A stretch of DNA of 64,000 nt from Hydractinia symbiolongicarpus. Taxonomy: Eukaryota > Cnidaria > Hydrozoa > Anthoathecata > Hydractiniidae. Shown in pieces: positions 1 through 10,484 of the stretch. The DNA lies in contig NC_079875.1 of assembly GCF_029227915.1 (NCBI RefSeq), positions 17,229,001-17,293,000 on the forward strand, written 5' to 3'. The first letter of the stretch is position 1, and every line of letters begins with the position of its first letter. The translations under genes and the position numbers were made by a program. Below the pieces are notes generated by a model that saw nothing but the letters and a program-made list of their open reading frames with translations, ran no database searches and was not told the DNA's origin.

Positions 1-216
1 AACCTTTACTTACGAACTGAATTTGCTGTTTTTAGATATACAGAATCTGTCTCAGACATACAAATTAGCAACGAAGGGAATGCAACGGGAACAAATTATA
101 CCTTGGAATTACTTTTTCCCTCGATTGTTAATTTGAAGGATTTGCCTGAGATATCTTTTGTGAAGGATTGTGGATCGGGTTCCATATATGTGCAAGAAAA
201 TGCATTGCGACTCACG
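1..216 (+). CDS. Internal exon of an extracellular protein, possibly integrin alpha-like (partial)
   Basis: Frame 1 is open from the window edge for 72 codons and reaches a donor (acg|gtatga) at 217, just before an in-frame TGA, so this reads as a coding exon whose upstream part lies outside the window. The peptide has an N-glycosylation sequon (NAT), an NEG turn followed by an alternating beta-strand pattern (YTLELLFPS), and a late Cys. That pattern resembles the beta-sandwich repeats of integrin alpha-chain legs, where an 'N-x-G ... L-x-L-x-x-P' strand pair is common. The assignment rests on this pattern alone; other beta-sandwich ectodomains would fit. A possible terminal exon lies at 433-576. 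Confidence 0.4.
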
Positions 217-432
217 GTATGATAATTATTTCGACTTAAATTTAAATGGTGTTTGGAAATAATAGTTTGACGTCTTATTATTCAGATGCAATTAAATTTG
301 ATTTATTGTCAAAATTAAAAATTGATTCTTGACGTGTTGTGTAGTTGACTAATGTTGAACATCATCAAGTTCACTGCATGCACTTAGTCTGTTATTTTTC
401 TTTAATAAATTGTTACAGATTTTTTTGTGAAG

Positions 433-576
433 TGGTTTGTTGTCGATTTAGTTCTATACTCATGGACTATTTTCGCCTACCGAATATGGCTGGCAAAAAA
501 AGCTGCGGGACTTCTGCTTTGGCAGATGCGTTGGGCGGGCAAGGAAAAAAAGCGTGGAAGCGTGGAAAATAACTAG
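433..576 (+). CDS. Candidate terminal exon of the same gene (membrane-proximal tail)
   Basis: After the phase-0 donor at 217, the acceptor ending in gaag at 432 opens a phase-0 frame of 47 codons to a TAG at 574-576. The peptide starts WFVVDLVLYSWTIF, is hydrophobic and aromatic for about 20 residues, and ends in a basic tail (AGKEKKRGSVENN). This would suit a single-pass protein with a short cytoplasmic end. The nearby ttacag acceptor at 419 would hit a stop at once in the required phase. The hydrophobic stretch contains D and R, so a transmembrane role is uncertain, and the exon could be spurious. Confidence 0.25.
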   Translation, partial: WFVVDLVLYSWTIFAYRIWLAKKAAGLLLWQMRWAGKEKKRGSVENN

Positions 577-884
577 TCGCTGTTTCTGCAATGTCTTGTG
601 GAACAATTAACGTAATGGCCCGAGAAGGTTTAGGAAATCAAAAAAATGGACCATTCTGACGTCAGAAAGAATTATCACACTTTGAAGTTTGTGATCTGAC
701 CAAATAACCTTTAAAGTCCTAGGTGTTAAGTTTAAAGTCCGTGGATCTAATATAAAATAGCCATAAATTATTGCTCATGGATATTATTTTCAAAATTAGG
801 CAGTTATTCTAAACATATTGGAACACGATTGTGGAAGATAACTTGTGTTCGCCCGTCAGCATAATGAATTGTTCAGACCTAAAA
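577..884. other. No gene seen
   Basis: AT-rich sequence with no sustained reading frame, recognisable repeat or RNA. It probably holds the 3' flank of the preceding gene. Confidence 0.5.
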
Positions 885-941
885 AAAGCTGTGGACAACC
901 ATTCTGAATACACAAACTGAGTACGGCTACTATAAAATAGA
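885..941 (-). repeat. Helitron-like short unit, 5' end only
   Basis: Read on the minus strand, this begins TCTATTTTATAGTAGCCGTA, the 5' signature of the short unit family. It starts exactly where the CTAG of the neighbouring unit (942-1065) ends. Only about 55 bp are recognisable, so the copy is truncated. Confidence 0.5.
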
Positions 942-1065
942 CTAGTCGGTAACCCGTTGATAAATTCACGGGTTCCCCAGTCCTTTGTATATTGTATTTC
1001 GTGTTTCCGTAACAAAAAGACAAACAGACTCACAAACAGACAGATGAAGGCTATTTTTATAGAGA
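942..1065 (-). mobile_element. Helitron-like non-autonomous unit (124 bp)
   Basis: On the minus strand the unit starts TCTCTATAAAAATAGCC and contains CTGTCTGTTTGTG and GTTACGGAAACACGAAAT. A TATA-like stretch runs into AGGACTGGGG, then an imperfect hairpin (CCCGTGAATT/ATCAACGGG), and it ends GACTAG. A TC start, 3' hairpin, CTRR end and lack of terminal inverted repeats are the known hallmarks of Helitrons. No Rep/helicase gene is present, so it would be non-autonomous. A second truncated unit follows head to tail. Confidence 0.55.
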
Positions 1066-1078
1066 CTAGTCATTACCC

Positions 1079-4000
1079 TAGTTGTTAAGTTTGAGACTCT
1101 TATTGATCAAGTTAATAGAAACCTTGATCTCTTTTTAATTTCAGAGACAAAATTAAATGAATCTTTTCCTACTAATCAGTTTTTGATTTAAGGCTATAAT
1201 GCATACCGTTTCGACAGAAATGGCAATGGGGGAGGAATGATTTTCTATGTACGAAATGATATTCCCTCAAAACTTTTAAAACCCAAATGTGAAAGTAGTG
1301 AGCTTGAAATTTTTTATATTGAATTAAATTTAAGAAGCAAAAAATGGTTAGTTGTGTGTTTATATAACCCAAAAACTAATCTTATTGCTCAAAACCTAAA
1401 CCACATAAGTAAAAACATTGATTCGTTTTCCTGCAAATATGAGAACTATGTAATACTGGGTGATTTTAACGCTGAAATTAGCAACCTACATGTAAATGAA
1501 TTTTTAACAACATATAAACTTAACTCTTTAATAAAAGAGCCTACATGCTTCAAAAACATAGATAACCCTACAAACATAGATCTCATCTTGACAAACCACC
1601 CAAGATCTTTTTGTCACTCCAGGGCTATTGAAACAGGCTTGTCTGATTTTCATAAATTGACAATGACTGTTTTAAAGGCCAACTTTGCTAAACGAAAACC
1701 AAAAATTATAAATTATAGAGCATATCGGAATTTCAATAATGTAAATTTCCGCCATGATATAATGGGTGCTCTAAATGATGACAAAAATCTCGATGATTTT
1801 AAAATTTTTTAAAAATTCAAAAACAATGTTTTAAGCATCTTAGATAATCATGCTCCACGAAAAAAAAGGTATGTACGTCATAATAAGGCAGCTTTTATGA
1901 GTAAAGAAATAAACAAGGCAATTATGAAGAGATCAAAACTTTTAAATAAGCATAGGAAGGATAAAACTCCAGAGAGTAAATTAGCATACAATAAACAAAG
2001 GAATTTTTGTGTTTCACTAATAAGAAAAAGTAAATACAAATTCTTCAACAACCTTAATGTTAAAAATATAACTGACAATAGGTTATTCTGGAAAACAGTA
2101 AAACCATGTTTCTCTAACAAAACAGTTACAAGTGAAAATATTACCTTAGTTGAAAATGGGACTACAATATCTCATGATAAAGATATTACTGAAATATTCA
2201 ACAATAATTTTGGCAGTGTTGTTGAAAATTTAGGCATAAAGTCATCAAATATACAACCTTCAAGTAATGAAAACAGACCCAAAGATCAAATAAATTCGAT
2301 AATATATAAATATAAATCTCATCCTAGTGTAGAAAAGATAAGAAAAAGCGCAAAAAGCAGCACAAAATTTTCTTTTAAACAAACTGCATTTGAAGATGTT
2401 GAAAAATACATTCGAAAACTTGATCCAAAAAAGGCGCAGCAGAAAGATGATATTCCTACTAACATCATCAAAGAAAACAGTGATATTTTTAGCCAATTCA
2501 TTACTGAAAATTTTACTCAATCGTTAAAAAGTTCTGAATTTCCAACATCTTTGAAAAACGCAGATAATACTCCTACACACAAGAAAGGACTGCGCACTGA
2601 AAAGGCGAACTATAGACCTGTAAGCGTCCTATCGAACATCTCAAAAATCTATGAAAGATGCATGTATGACCAAATATACACCTTCTTCGAGCCATTATTT
2701 TCGAAACTTCAATTTGGTTTTTGCAAGGGGCACAGTTCACAACAATGCCTCATAAGTATGATTGAAAAATGGAAAAACAGTCTTGACAAAGGTGGCACAT
2801 TTGGAGCGCTTTTAACTGACTTGTCTAAGGCATTTGACTGCATACCACACGAGCTATTACTAGCAAAACTTCATGCATATGGCTTTGATATGAACTCTTT
2901 GCTGTTTATAAATTCGTACCTAATTGACAGGAAACAGCGAGTACGTATAAATAACAATTATAGTATATGGACAAAAATAAAATACGGCGTACCGCAAGGA
3001 TCAATTTTGGGTCCTTTGCTTTTCAATATATTTTCATGCGACCTTATCCTTTTTGTCCCATATATGGACATTGTCAACTATGCTGATGATACAACCCCAT
3101 TTTCAATAGGAAAGAATATCAACGAAGTTATTGAAAAGATTGAATATGCAGCAATTATAATATTTACTTGGTTTGAAAATAACGGTATGAAAGCCAACCC
3201 AGAAAAATCACATTTTTTTACTAACAAAACTGATGTACGATTAAAAGTTTGTGATGAACTTCTACAAAATTCTCAAACTGAGAAACTGCTTGGTATAACC
3301 ATAGACCACAAACTTTCTTTCGAGGAACATGTTAATCAGCTCTGTAACAAGGCAGGCCAGAAAGTTAGTGCGCTTGCAAGGTTATCTTCCTTAATGACAT
3401 TAGATCAGCGAAAGCTGATTATTAATGCTTTTGTCACTAGTCATTTTTCGTACTGTCCATTAGTATGGATGTTTCACAGTCGTAAATTAAACAATGGGAT
3501 AAACCATATACATGAAAGAGCACTAAGAATTATCTATCAAGACTATCAATCCTCATTTGAAGAGCTTTTATCAAAAAATGGGAGCGTTACAATTCACCAA
3601 ACGAACTTACGCATCCTTGTTACTGAGCTGTATAAAGCTAAAACAAAAACAGGTCCAGAAATATTGAATGAACTTTTTATTTTTCCTGAACCAGTGTATA
3701 ATTTGTGGAAGGACAAACTCAAGAGTAACAAAATATTTTCAGTGAGATATGGGATCGAAACACTGTCTAATGTTGGGTTAAAGCTTTGGAACTCTTTGCC
3801 TAACGAGTATCGGAACGCCAGTACTTTAATTGAGTTTAGAAACAAAATAAGAAACTGGATTCCAAACCATTGTCCTTGCAGAATATGCAAAACTTTTATA
3901 CCTGAATTAGGTTTTCTTTAGTTTCCCCGTTTCCTTTGTCAGTTGTGGAGCGGGAACTCAGTTAAACATGTCTTGCGGTGCGACGGTTTAAGTGGGGTGG

Positions 4001-4306
4001 TGTCATATGAGGATATTCTAGCCTTATTATCTGGTTGCATATTATTTTCTCTCGGCCCCCTGCCTGGGAAGTTTGACTGAGTTCCTGGAACCACCACTAC
4101 ATAGCCTTGACATATTATTGACATATTATTTATATTATTTAAAATATTTAAAAAAAAAAATGGTATATACGGTATTCTTTATAAATTTTTCATATTTAGT
4201 TATTTATTGTTTTTAATGTTTTTAAAGTTGACTTTAATTAGCCTCAGAGCTACATTTTCTTGTAAACTTGTCAACTATAAATAAATTAATAATAATAATA
4301 ATAATA
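1079..4306 (+). mobile_element. 5'-truncated LINE (CR1/L2/Jockey-like) with 7-bp target duplication
   Basis: This is a non-LTR retrotransposon copy. ATTACCC occurs at both edges (1072-1078 and 4307-4313), as expected of a target-site duplication. The 5' end starts inside the endonuclease domain. The 3' UTR (3922-4306) ends in an (AAT)n tail, typical of LINEs that prime on short 3' tandem repeats. It sits inside an array of Helitron-like units, splitting one between its hairpin and its CTAG end, so it is younger than that array. The coding region is described separately. Confidence 0.9.
1081..3921 (+). pseudogene. LINE ORF2 polyprotein: AP endonuclease plus reverse transcriptase, two in-frame stops
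   Basis: A single frame runs from 1081 to the TAG at 3921, broken only by TAA at 1189 and TAA at 1810. The endonuclease part shows LDLFLISETKLNESFP, GGGMIFYVRNDI, the GDFNAE motif near 1465 and the late SDFHKLTM. The RT part (open 1897-3921) shows YRPVSVLSNISKIYER, QFGFCKGHSS, the palm motif A DLSKAFDCIPHELL, GVPQGSILGPLLFNIF and the catalytic YADD near 3080. It ends in a Cys-rich HCPCRICK motif typical of CR1/L2-type elements. Such enzymes nick target DNA and copy the RNA in place. Since only two point stops break the frame, the copy is young but dead. Missing parts are ORF1 and roughly the first 30-40 endonuclease residues. Confidence 0.9.
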
Positions 4307-4430
4307 ATTACCCGGTGGAAAAATCCACGGGGTTGCCCGTCCTTTATATATCGCACTTCGTGTGTTTCCGTAACAGAAGGGCAAACAAATGCACGAACGG
4401 ACAAACGGAATACGGCTATTATTAAAGAGA
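4307..4430 (-). mobile_element. Helitron-like short unit, interrupted by the LINE
   Basis: On the minus strand it starts TCTCTTTAATAATAGCCGTA at 4430. It contains CCGTTTGTCCGTTCGTGC, GTTACGGAAACACACGAAG, TATATAAAGGACGGGCAACC, then the hairpin CCCCGTGGA/TCCACCGGG. It stops at GTAAT, where the LINE begins; its missing GACTAG end lies at 1066-1071 on the far side of the LINE. The TATATAAAGGACGGGC block is conserved in most copies. Confidence 0.6.
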
Positions 4431-4760
4431 CTAACCGAGAAACCCGGCGTCGAAAGGCCGGGGTAAGCTACAATTCACGATGTGCGCAGCGTGGAAAACT
4501 TTGTGGAGCGCTTAATAATAGCCGTAAATTGTGCCACACTATCAGGTGGAGCGCTTTAGTACAAATATACAGTATTTCGTAAATCAAATAAAGCGCATAC
4601 ACGACTGTTGTTGCGGCTGTAACATACTCTTCAATAAAAAAATTCCTCCAAAAATTGCTGAAACAAAAACAGAGTTTACAAACCGTTGTTACTCTATCAT
4701 AGCAAAACAATCAGTCGATATTATTATCTTTTGCGGAATAAGTGTTCGTGAAATTAAAAA
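4431..4760 (-). repeat. Repeat 'family 2' (longer Helitron-like 3' part), inverted relative to 5820-6130
   Basis: This block (on the + strand it includes ACACTATCAGGTGGAGCGC, CGTAAATCAAATAAAGCGC, AACAAAAACAGAGTTTAC and ACAATCAGTCGATATTATTA) recurs in reverse orientation at 5820-6130. It recurs in the same orientation at 11640-11770 and, partly, at 13550-13760 and 13825-13870. On the minus strand its end is a GC-rich hairpin (CCCCGGCctttcgacGCCGGG) next to the 5' TC of the short unit at 4430, so the two families lie head to tail. No coding potential is convincing. Confidence 0.55.
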
Positions 4761-4812
4761 AAAATGAATCGTGACACCGAGTTGAGCTTAGTACAATTGT
4801 GTTGTACGGGCG

Positions 4813-6130
4813 TCTCTATAATAATAGTCGTATTCCGTTTGTGTGTTCGTGCGTCAAAAGCGACTTGTGTTAACCACGCACGAAGTACAAAATACGCAGG
4901 GGAAACCCGTCGGGCCTTCGCTGGCAAAGGGACGATTCCAGCTAAAATAAAGGTCCAATCAGGAGCGGAGTTTTATACAATTGACCAATCAGAAACTAAA
5001 GCTCTTTATACTCCTTAACAAGAATTTTTACGTTGCCCTAATGTCAGTCCGAAATTTTGCAAGCAGATCTGACCATTAGTTCTAATTGTCTGTTACTGTC
5101 ACGTTCTCTAGCCATATATCAATCTTAAACAAACCAATTTTAGGATTCTGGCTTCCAACGTAGAAATGTAATTTTATGTTAGCCAACATTATTGCTTTTT
5201 GTGTCATTGCACCTCGGTTTGTGACTTGCACAGCCAAATACAGTTGGCTGCAAGATAATTCCAAAGTAATCGTTTTCATACAATATGCAATCATATGCAA
5301 TTGAGTAGTTAGCTACTACTTTACTGTGATATAAACTGTAGCAAATGTCAAAAGTTTATTAATGACACATGGAGAGTACATGCGCTATGTGCCATGCTAA
5401 ATGCAGTTAGCTATGTAGCTACATCTTTCATTATTTTTGTGCAAATAAAATGCCTGAGCGATAGTTTTAACTAGACGGGTAACAAAAGTCTGCTCCCTGT
5501 GTTTTTTTTTTGAAGCGAAGTTGCGTGGAATTGTTTTTGCAAGAGGTGTTATAAAAAAATAATTTTTTTAACACGACCGAGTAATGCTATGTAAATGGTA
5601 TTACCGTATGCTCATGTGTTTGACACGATTCACCTGGTAAGCGCTCTGCCTGCTGTTGACGACGAGCTATTCCTGTGGTTTTTTTTTAAACCAAAGATAA
5701 AGTTTTCGGAAAATGGTATTATGCCTATAGGCCAGTGCCACACTGTTTAACTTTACTAAGTGCTCAGTCCGGTGTCACAATTAATTTCTAAACTTTCACA
5801 GAAACTTAATCTGCAAAAATAAATTATTATTAACAGATTGTTTTTGCTATGACGGGTAATAACGGTTTGTAAGCTCTGTTTTTATTTCAGTTATTGTTTG
5901 GGAAAGTTATTTTCTGAAAAATATGTTACAGTTGTAGCACTATCATGGTGTATGCGCTTCACTTAATTTACAACTATTGTTACAACATACTGTATACCTG
6001 TACTAAAGCACTCCACCTGATGGTATGGCACAGCTTACGGCTCTTATTAAACGCTTCACAGAGTGTTCAACACCGGGTGATACCTTGACTTGTGGCTTAC
6101 CCCGGCATTTCGCGTCGGTGTCCCGCCTAG
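4813..6130 (+). mobile_element. Candidate 1.3-kb non-autonomous Helitron-like element
   Basis: It starts TCTCTATAATAATAGTCGTA, the short-unit 5' signature. It ends with a GC-rich imperfect hairpin (CCCCGGCATTTCGCGTCGGTG) and CCTAG followed by T at 6127-6131. The first 270 bp recur inverted at about 14690-14927, and the last 310 bp are the family 2 block. Near the 5' end, two CCAATC boxes (4955 and 4985) lie 30 bp apart around a TTTTATAC stretch, and the same arrangement is kept in the other copy. There is no ORF of note. The 5' neighbour base is G rather than the expected A, so the exact boundary is inferred. Confidence 0.45.
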
Positions 6131-6149
6131 TATAAGAAGAATACCCTGT

Positions 6150-7035
6150 TAAAAAAACTTTCTAGCAAACTCTGTTTAAATAAAAACACAAGAAACAGTC
6201 CATTGCTAAGACAGGGCTGAGCGGTTAGCCCAGGTAAAGAGTGTTGCACATCCGGACAGGTGTGGTTACTGAAAAGGTTTAACAATTAATTGTCACAATG
6301 GGCTGATCCCTTAGTACATGTAAACCGTTTGGAAATACGCATAAGGCATAATAAGCTTTTACAAAAATCAGTCTGTTACTAGCATTTGGCTAACAGCTTA
6401 TTACAGTTAAACAGAGTTGAACAGTCGTAATATCCTTTTGCAAAACAACATCATCGCATCTTCGGTTTAACTGAAAACACAGGGGAGAGCCTGTGGTTAC
6501 CCCTCCAGCTATAACAATTGTTCAGTCATTTTATTTGCAGAAAAAGTTTTCAGGAAAATAATAAAAGATATATCTATCTAGCTAACTGCAAATAGAATAA
6601 GAATCATTGCTTAAGAATATTGTTGTAGCCAAACAACATTTTTATACTCTCACTTTTTGGCCACAGATGGGAGCTAGCTAAATGGCTACAGCTTTAACAT
6701 TAAAATAAATGTTGGGTAGGATAAAAGTTCTTATGTCATATAGAACAGTAATAAGTAAGGCTCTATATGGCTAACTAGGTAGCAAAATCTTCGTCCCTAG
6801 CCAAAAATTCTAAAACTGGTGCGTTTAAGATCTTTACGTGGCTAAAAAACGTGACAATATTAAAAACAACCAGAAAAAAATATAAAAAAAATAAAAAGCT
6901 TTTAGAAGATAAAAAGCCTAAAAACCTGACCACACTTGACTACTTTCAAAATCAAAATGGCCTTCGTGCAGCCGCGGAAATCTTTGATGGTTTTTTAAGG
7001 AATAAGGCGTCGTGATTGGTACAGTACGTGTGAGC
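6150..7035. repeat. Large diverged interspersed repeat (blocks shared with 13.0-14.6 kb)
   Basis: Several stretches here return downstream in the same orientation. The AAACAGTCCATTGC...AGGGCTGAGCGGTTAG block (about 6190-6260) returns at 13905-13945. The block from ACAGGGGAGAGCCTG through GCTAGCTAAATGGCTAC to GGCTAAAAAACGTGACAAT (about 6478-6860) returns at 14178-14570, and its latter part returns at 13010-13250. The CAAAATGGCC...GTGAGCGGTCAAAAC part (about 6950-7042) returns at 13371-13487. Copies differ by many substitutions and indels. No coding sequence is seen, so these are old non-coding transposon bodies. Confidence 0.6.
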
Positions 7036-7037
7036 GG

Positions 7038-7172
7038 TCAAAACAAAGTCGGTGAAAATATATCGCATTTGGTATCGGTGCGTAATTTACAAAATTTCGT
7101 GTTCCCGTAACAGGACGCGGTTTTCAAACACAAAAACAGACGACGGCTATTATTAAATAGAGTCATTATCAG
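7038..7172 (-). repeat. Degenerate Helitron-like short unit
   Basis: The minus strand reads ACTCTATTTAATAATAGCCG, then a CTGTTTTTGTGTTTG stretch, then GTTACGGGAACACGAAATTT. The TATA-like segment follows, but the terminal hairpin is lost. Confidence 0.5.
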
Positions 7173-7399
7173 CTCGTCAAACAATCCACAAGAATTCGCC
7201 ATCGTTATTTTTTCGTGTATCATTATTTCGCAAACCTGCTATGAAATTACTCTGCCGTACTCATGGTCCCTGGAAATATACACTTATAAGCACGGAAGCA
7301 GTATAAACTACACATTTTTCCTATATAGCATTGTTTATTGAAAGTACTGTTTTGTCACTTTCTCGTAAAATTCATATATTTAGCAATAATTTGTACATA

Positions 7400-8065
7400 T
7401 TTACCCCCTCATTGAGGTTAAAAAGTTTAATGATGTCAAATTAAGCAGAATTAAAATTTAAAAAGAGGTTCAGTTAAATTTTGATGATGTCAGCAACTCA
7501 TCAAAAAAAAATAGAACTTGTTTTCATGTTGCTTCTATTGTGTAGAGATTAAAGCGCTGATCGAGAAAAAGTATAAAATTATATGTTTGGGACGAACGCC
7601 TAAGAAGATATAAGGGTTTTAAATTTCTGCTAACGTCAGCAAAGACAAGTCAAAGCACAAACATTTTTTTTAAACTTTTGTTATTCTGTTGCCCTTATCG
7701 TATAGACCTTGGAATGTTGATCAAAATAATGTATAGGATGATATGTTTTCTAGGAACCCCAAAGGTGATATAAGGGTTTAAAAATTATGCTGATGTCAGC
7801 AAGGTCCATGAAAACACAAAAAAATATTAAGAAATTTATACGTTGGTTGCCTTCCTTTTATAAAAAAATGCATAGGATGATGTTCTTTTGACAAACGGTT
7901 GCACAGATATTGGGGTTTAAAGTTTTTTTGGTGACGTTATCAACCTGTCCATTGCGCAACGAAATTGGGGACCCTGGTTTGAAAAAACTACCCAAATTGG
8001 TCATAAGTGGTCCCTAGTTACCCACGCGGTTAAGAATCATTGACGTCACCACCTCGTTTCTAAGT
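7400..8065 (+). repeat. Diverged internal repeats with TGATGTCAGCAA and GATATAAGGGTTT motifs
   Basis: Three loosely repeated segments of roughly 200 bp share (T/C)TGATGTCAGCAA, a TGTAGAGATTAAAG-like line, TATAGGATGATATG and GATATAAGGGTTTAAA. An inverted relative occupies about 12500-12960 (CATTGCTGACGCCAGCAAAA, AACCTTTATATCTC). These look like the body of one old repeat family present in opposite orientations. There is no gene. Confidence 0.5.
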
Positions 8066-9690
8066 TATTTGGCCTCAAAGTTTTAAGTGAATTGCAATGG
8101 CTTTATTAATTTATTATAGGATATTGATGTTAAAGTAGTGTTAGTGACGTCGCGCCGTAACGTCATAAAATTTAACATTTGAGACATACTTTTTCGGCGA
8201 CTTCAAAGGAAATTTCGGCGACTTTAAAGGAAAATGACGATATCCACTAAAACCGTCACATACACTCCGTATTAGTCGATAAGGCCCGTGGAAAAATCCA
8301 CTTAGGCAAAAGGTCATTAAAAAACTAAGTTGCTTTAGAAGCTTTGCTGACGTAAGCAATGCATATACAAAAAATTCTTAAAATCTTACACAAAATGTCA
8401 AATGTCAAATCTTACACAAAATAAAAAAAGAACAGCTTGCAAGGTGCAAAATCTAGTTGATAAAAAGTTACAACAATGACACTCACAACATCGACACTCA
8501 CCACGCCAATACTCACAAAACCGACAGTAAGAACACAAACAGTCACAACACGGATAATAACAATGTCAGAAATAATGCATCTCAAATATGTACATCTTAT
8601 AAGTGATTATGTTGAAAACCCTCAGTATTTTATTCTGAAATGTCAAAAAATTGGCCTGCAAGAGTTAGCACAAATCAACAAAAATAAGTTCTTTACACAT
8701 TTTAAATATTGTCTTTCCCTTAAAAGCTTATACAAAAATATGAAAAAGCCATAATTAAGAAAACATTTAATGTAAATCTACAAAAATCAGTCAGTTGCAT
8801 ACTATTCTCTCCCACAAAATTTACACGAAATGTAAAAGTCAACCAGTTAGAAACACAAAAATTTTTCTCTTTTACTATGATGATCCGTACTGCCCTTTAC
8901 CAACAATTTTGAACCTAAATGTAAAAAAATCAATAAGCAAAGAATAAACTTGAATTAAAAAAGATCATTATTTTTATTATATACATTGGATATGGTTCGT
9001 GAACAAAAGTTTACACAAAATGTAGAAAAGATTGGTTTTGGAACACATCTAAATCAACAAAAGTAATTTCATTTAGCATGTCGTATATTGCCATTACCCA
9101 TCAATCTGCCACAAAAAGGTTATAAAACACATCAAAATTTAGAAAAATCAGTCATTTCAGTGCATACAGTCATCGACCCTTAAATTACAAAATCAGAAAC
9201 AAAAACAATAATAAATAACTTAACACACACTTTAAATTTCTACTTTTAAATTCTATAAAATTCGTTCCACTTGTCATATTGCATGTGGTCCTCCTTGTAA
9301 AGTGCATAGGTATTGTGAAAAAAATTATAGATGAATTCCAGCATGACGTCATTTGTTTACGTTCCTTGGCTCTGGCTTTTCCTTGGCAGGAAAAAAGAGG
9401 CTAGGATTTGGTGAAGAAATGTTTTCACTGTGGATTTCTTCTAACGGGGACATTGTTGGGGTTATAAACTATTATCGAGTGTAGGTTGATGCCTTCTGAC
9501 TTAATTGAATTCATTAAAAGTCATAAGAATACCTTTGTTTGAAGGAATGAACTGATAATTACTTTGCTTCACCTAGCACCCAATCTTTTTCCCTGCCACC
9601 CAAATGCCAAAGTCGATAGGCAATAACTTAATGAATGATTTTTCATGGCGGCTCAAATGCTTTGTAGATAGACATGCACTTATGAAAAAA
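8066..9690. other. No gene; AT-rich repeat debris
   Basis: Contains a fragment of the short-unit hairpin near 8285-8305 (GGCCCGTGGAAAAATCCACTT). A CGGCGACTTCAAAGGAAA block near 8195-8240 reappears near 11115-11160. Short CACTCACAACA/CACTCACCACG repeats lie at 8480-8550, and recurring ACAAAATGTA...AATCAGTCA phrases run from 8400 to 9180. The 92-codon frame at 8476-8754 has no recognisable domain and begins in the CACTCACAA repeats, so I do not call it a gene. Confidence 0.5.
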
Positions 9691-10484
9691 TTCCTACTTT
9701 CTAACTCATAGCAATAATATAAAGAAAAATTGGCAAGGTATTCGCTATTTAATTAACACAAAAAACAACTCAAACCAAGGCATTTCTCAACTTAATGTCA
9801 TTGCTTTGATTATCAACGATCCAAAATTGAAAGCAAATCATGTGAACGACATTTTTTTGTGAATGTAGGTCCTTATTTAGATAAAAATATTCCTAAAATA
9901 AAGAACATCTTGCCTGTCAAATTCTTTAAAAATAGACAAGACAATGAATTTTTGTTATCCAACGTTACTTCACAGGAGGTACTTGATATTATTCAAGGTT
10001 TGGAAAGTAAAAGTTTAGGTCCTGCTAGTATACCTATTAACATGTTAAAATCTGTGGCTGATCTGATTATAATTCATCTTTGCAGTTTAATTAATAACTC
10101 ATTTTTAACTGGTACTTTTTCTAATGCTTTGAAGGTTGCAAAAGTCATCCCTCTACATAGGGGCGGCTCCACGCAAGATCTGAATAACTTTAGACCAATA
10201 TCTTTGGTATCTGTTTTTAATAAGATCATACAAAAATTAATGCATAACAGACTTTACAATTTTCTTAAATTAAATCAAATTTTGTTTAAGAACCAATTTG
10301 GATTTAAAAAGAATAATTCTACTATATTTGCTCTAATGGAAATGACGGAACACATTAGGAACTCAATTGATAATAGAAAATTTTGATGTGGTATATCTAT
10401 AAAACTAAAAAAAAGCATTTGATACTGTTAATCACAAAATATTATTATCTAAACTTGAACATAATGGGTGCTTTTTTAGATTTG
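9690..10484 (+). pseudogene. LINE fragment: N-terminal reverse transcriptase region, broken
   Basis: A decayed non-LTR retrotransposon piece. An upstream frame reads NNIKKNWQGIRYLINTKN, a typical linker before the RT domain. The open frame 9859-10386 then shows SKSLGPASIPINMLK, KVAKVIPLHRGG, LNNFRPISLVSVFNKIIQKL and NQFGFKKNNSTIFAL, the RT finger motifs. After a stop near 10386 and a frameshift, KKAFDTVNHKILLSKLEHNG (palm motif A) follows. The remainder of the RT is absent: the copy ends at a (TTC)n tract. The style matches the 3' fragment at 38.4-39.5 kb, which may be the same family. Confidence 0.85.

Noticed and set aside
1172-1372. Minus-strand frame across the LINE endonuclease
   Set aside because: Antisense shadow of the LINE coding strand, no domain.
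4764-5018. 84-codon frame at the start of the 1.3-kb element
   Set aside because: It spans the conserved non-coding terminus, and the inverted copy at 14.7-14.9 kb has indels that break it.
5630-5690. tRNA-like GGCAGAGCGCTTACCAGG on the minus strand
   Set aside because: No B box at the right distance and no stem pairing.
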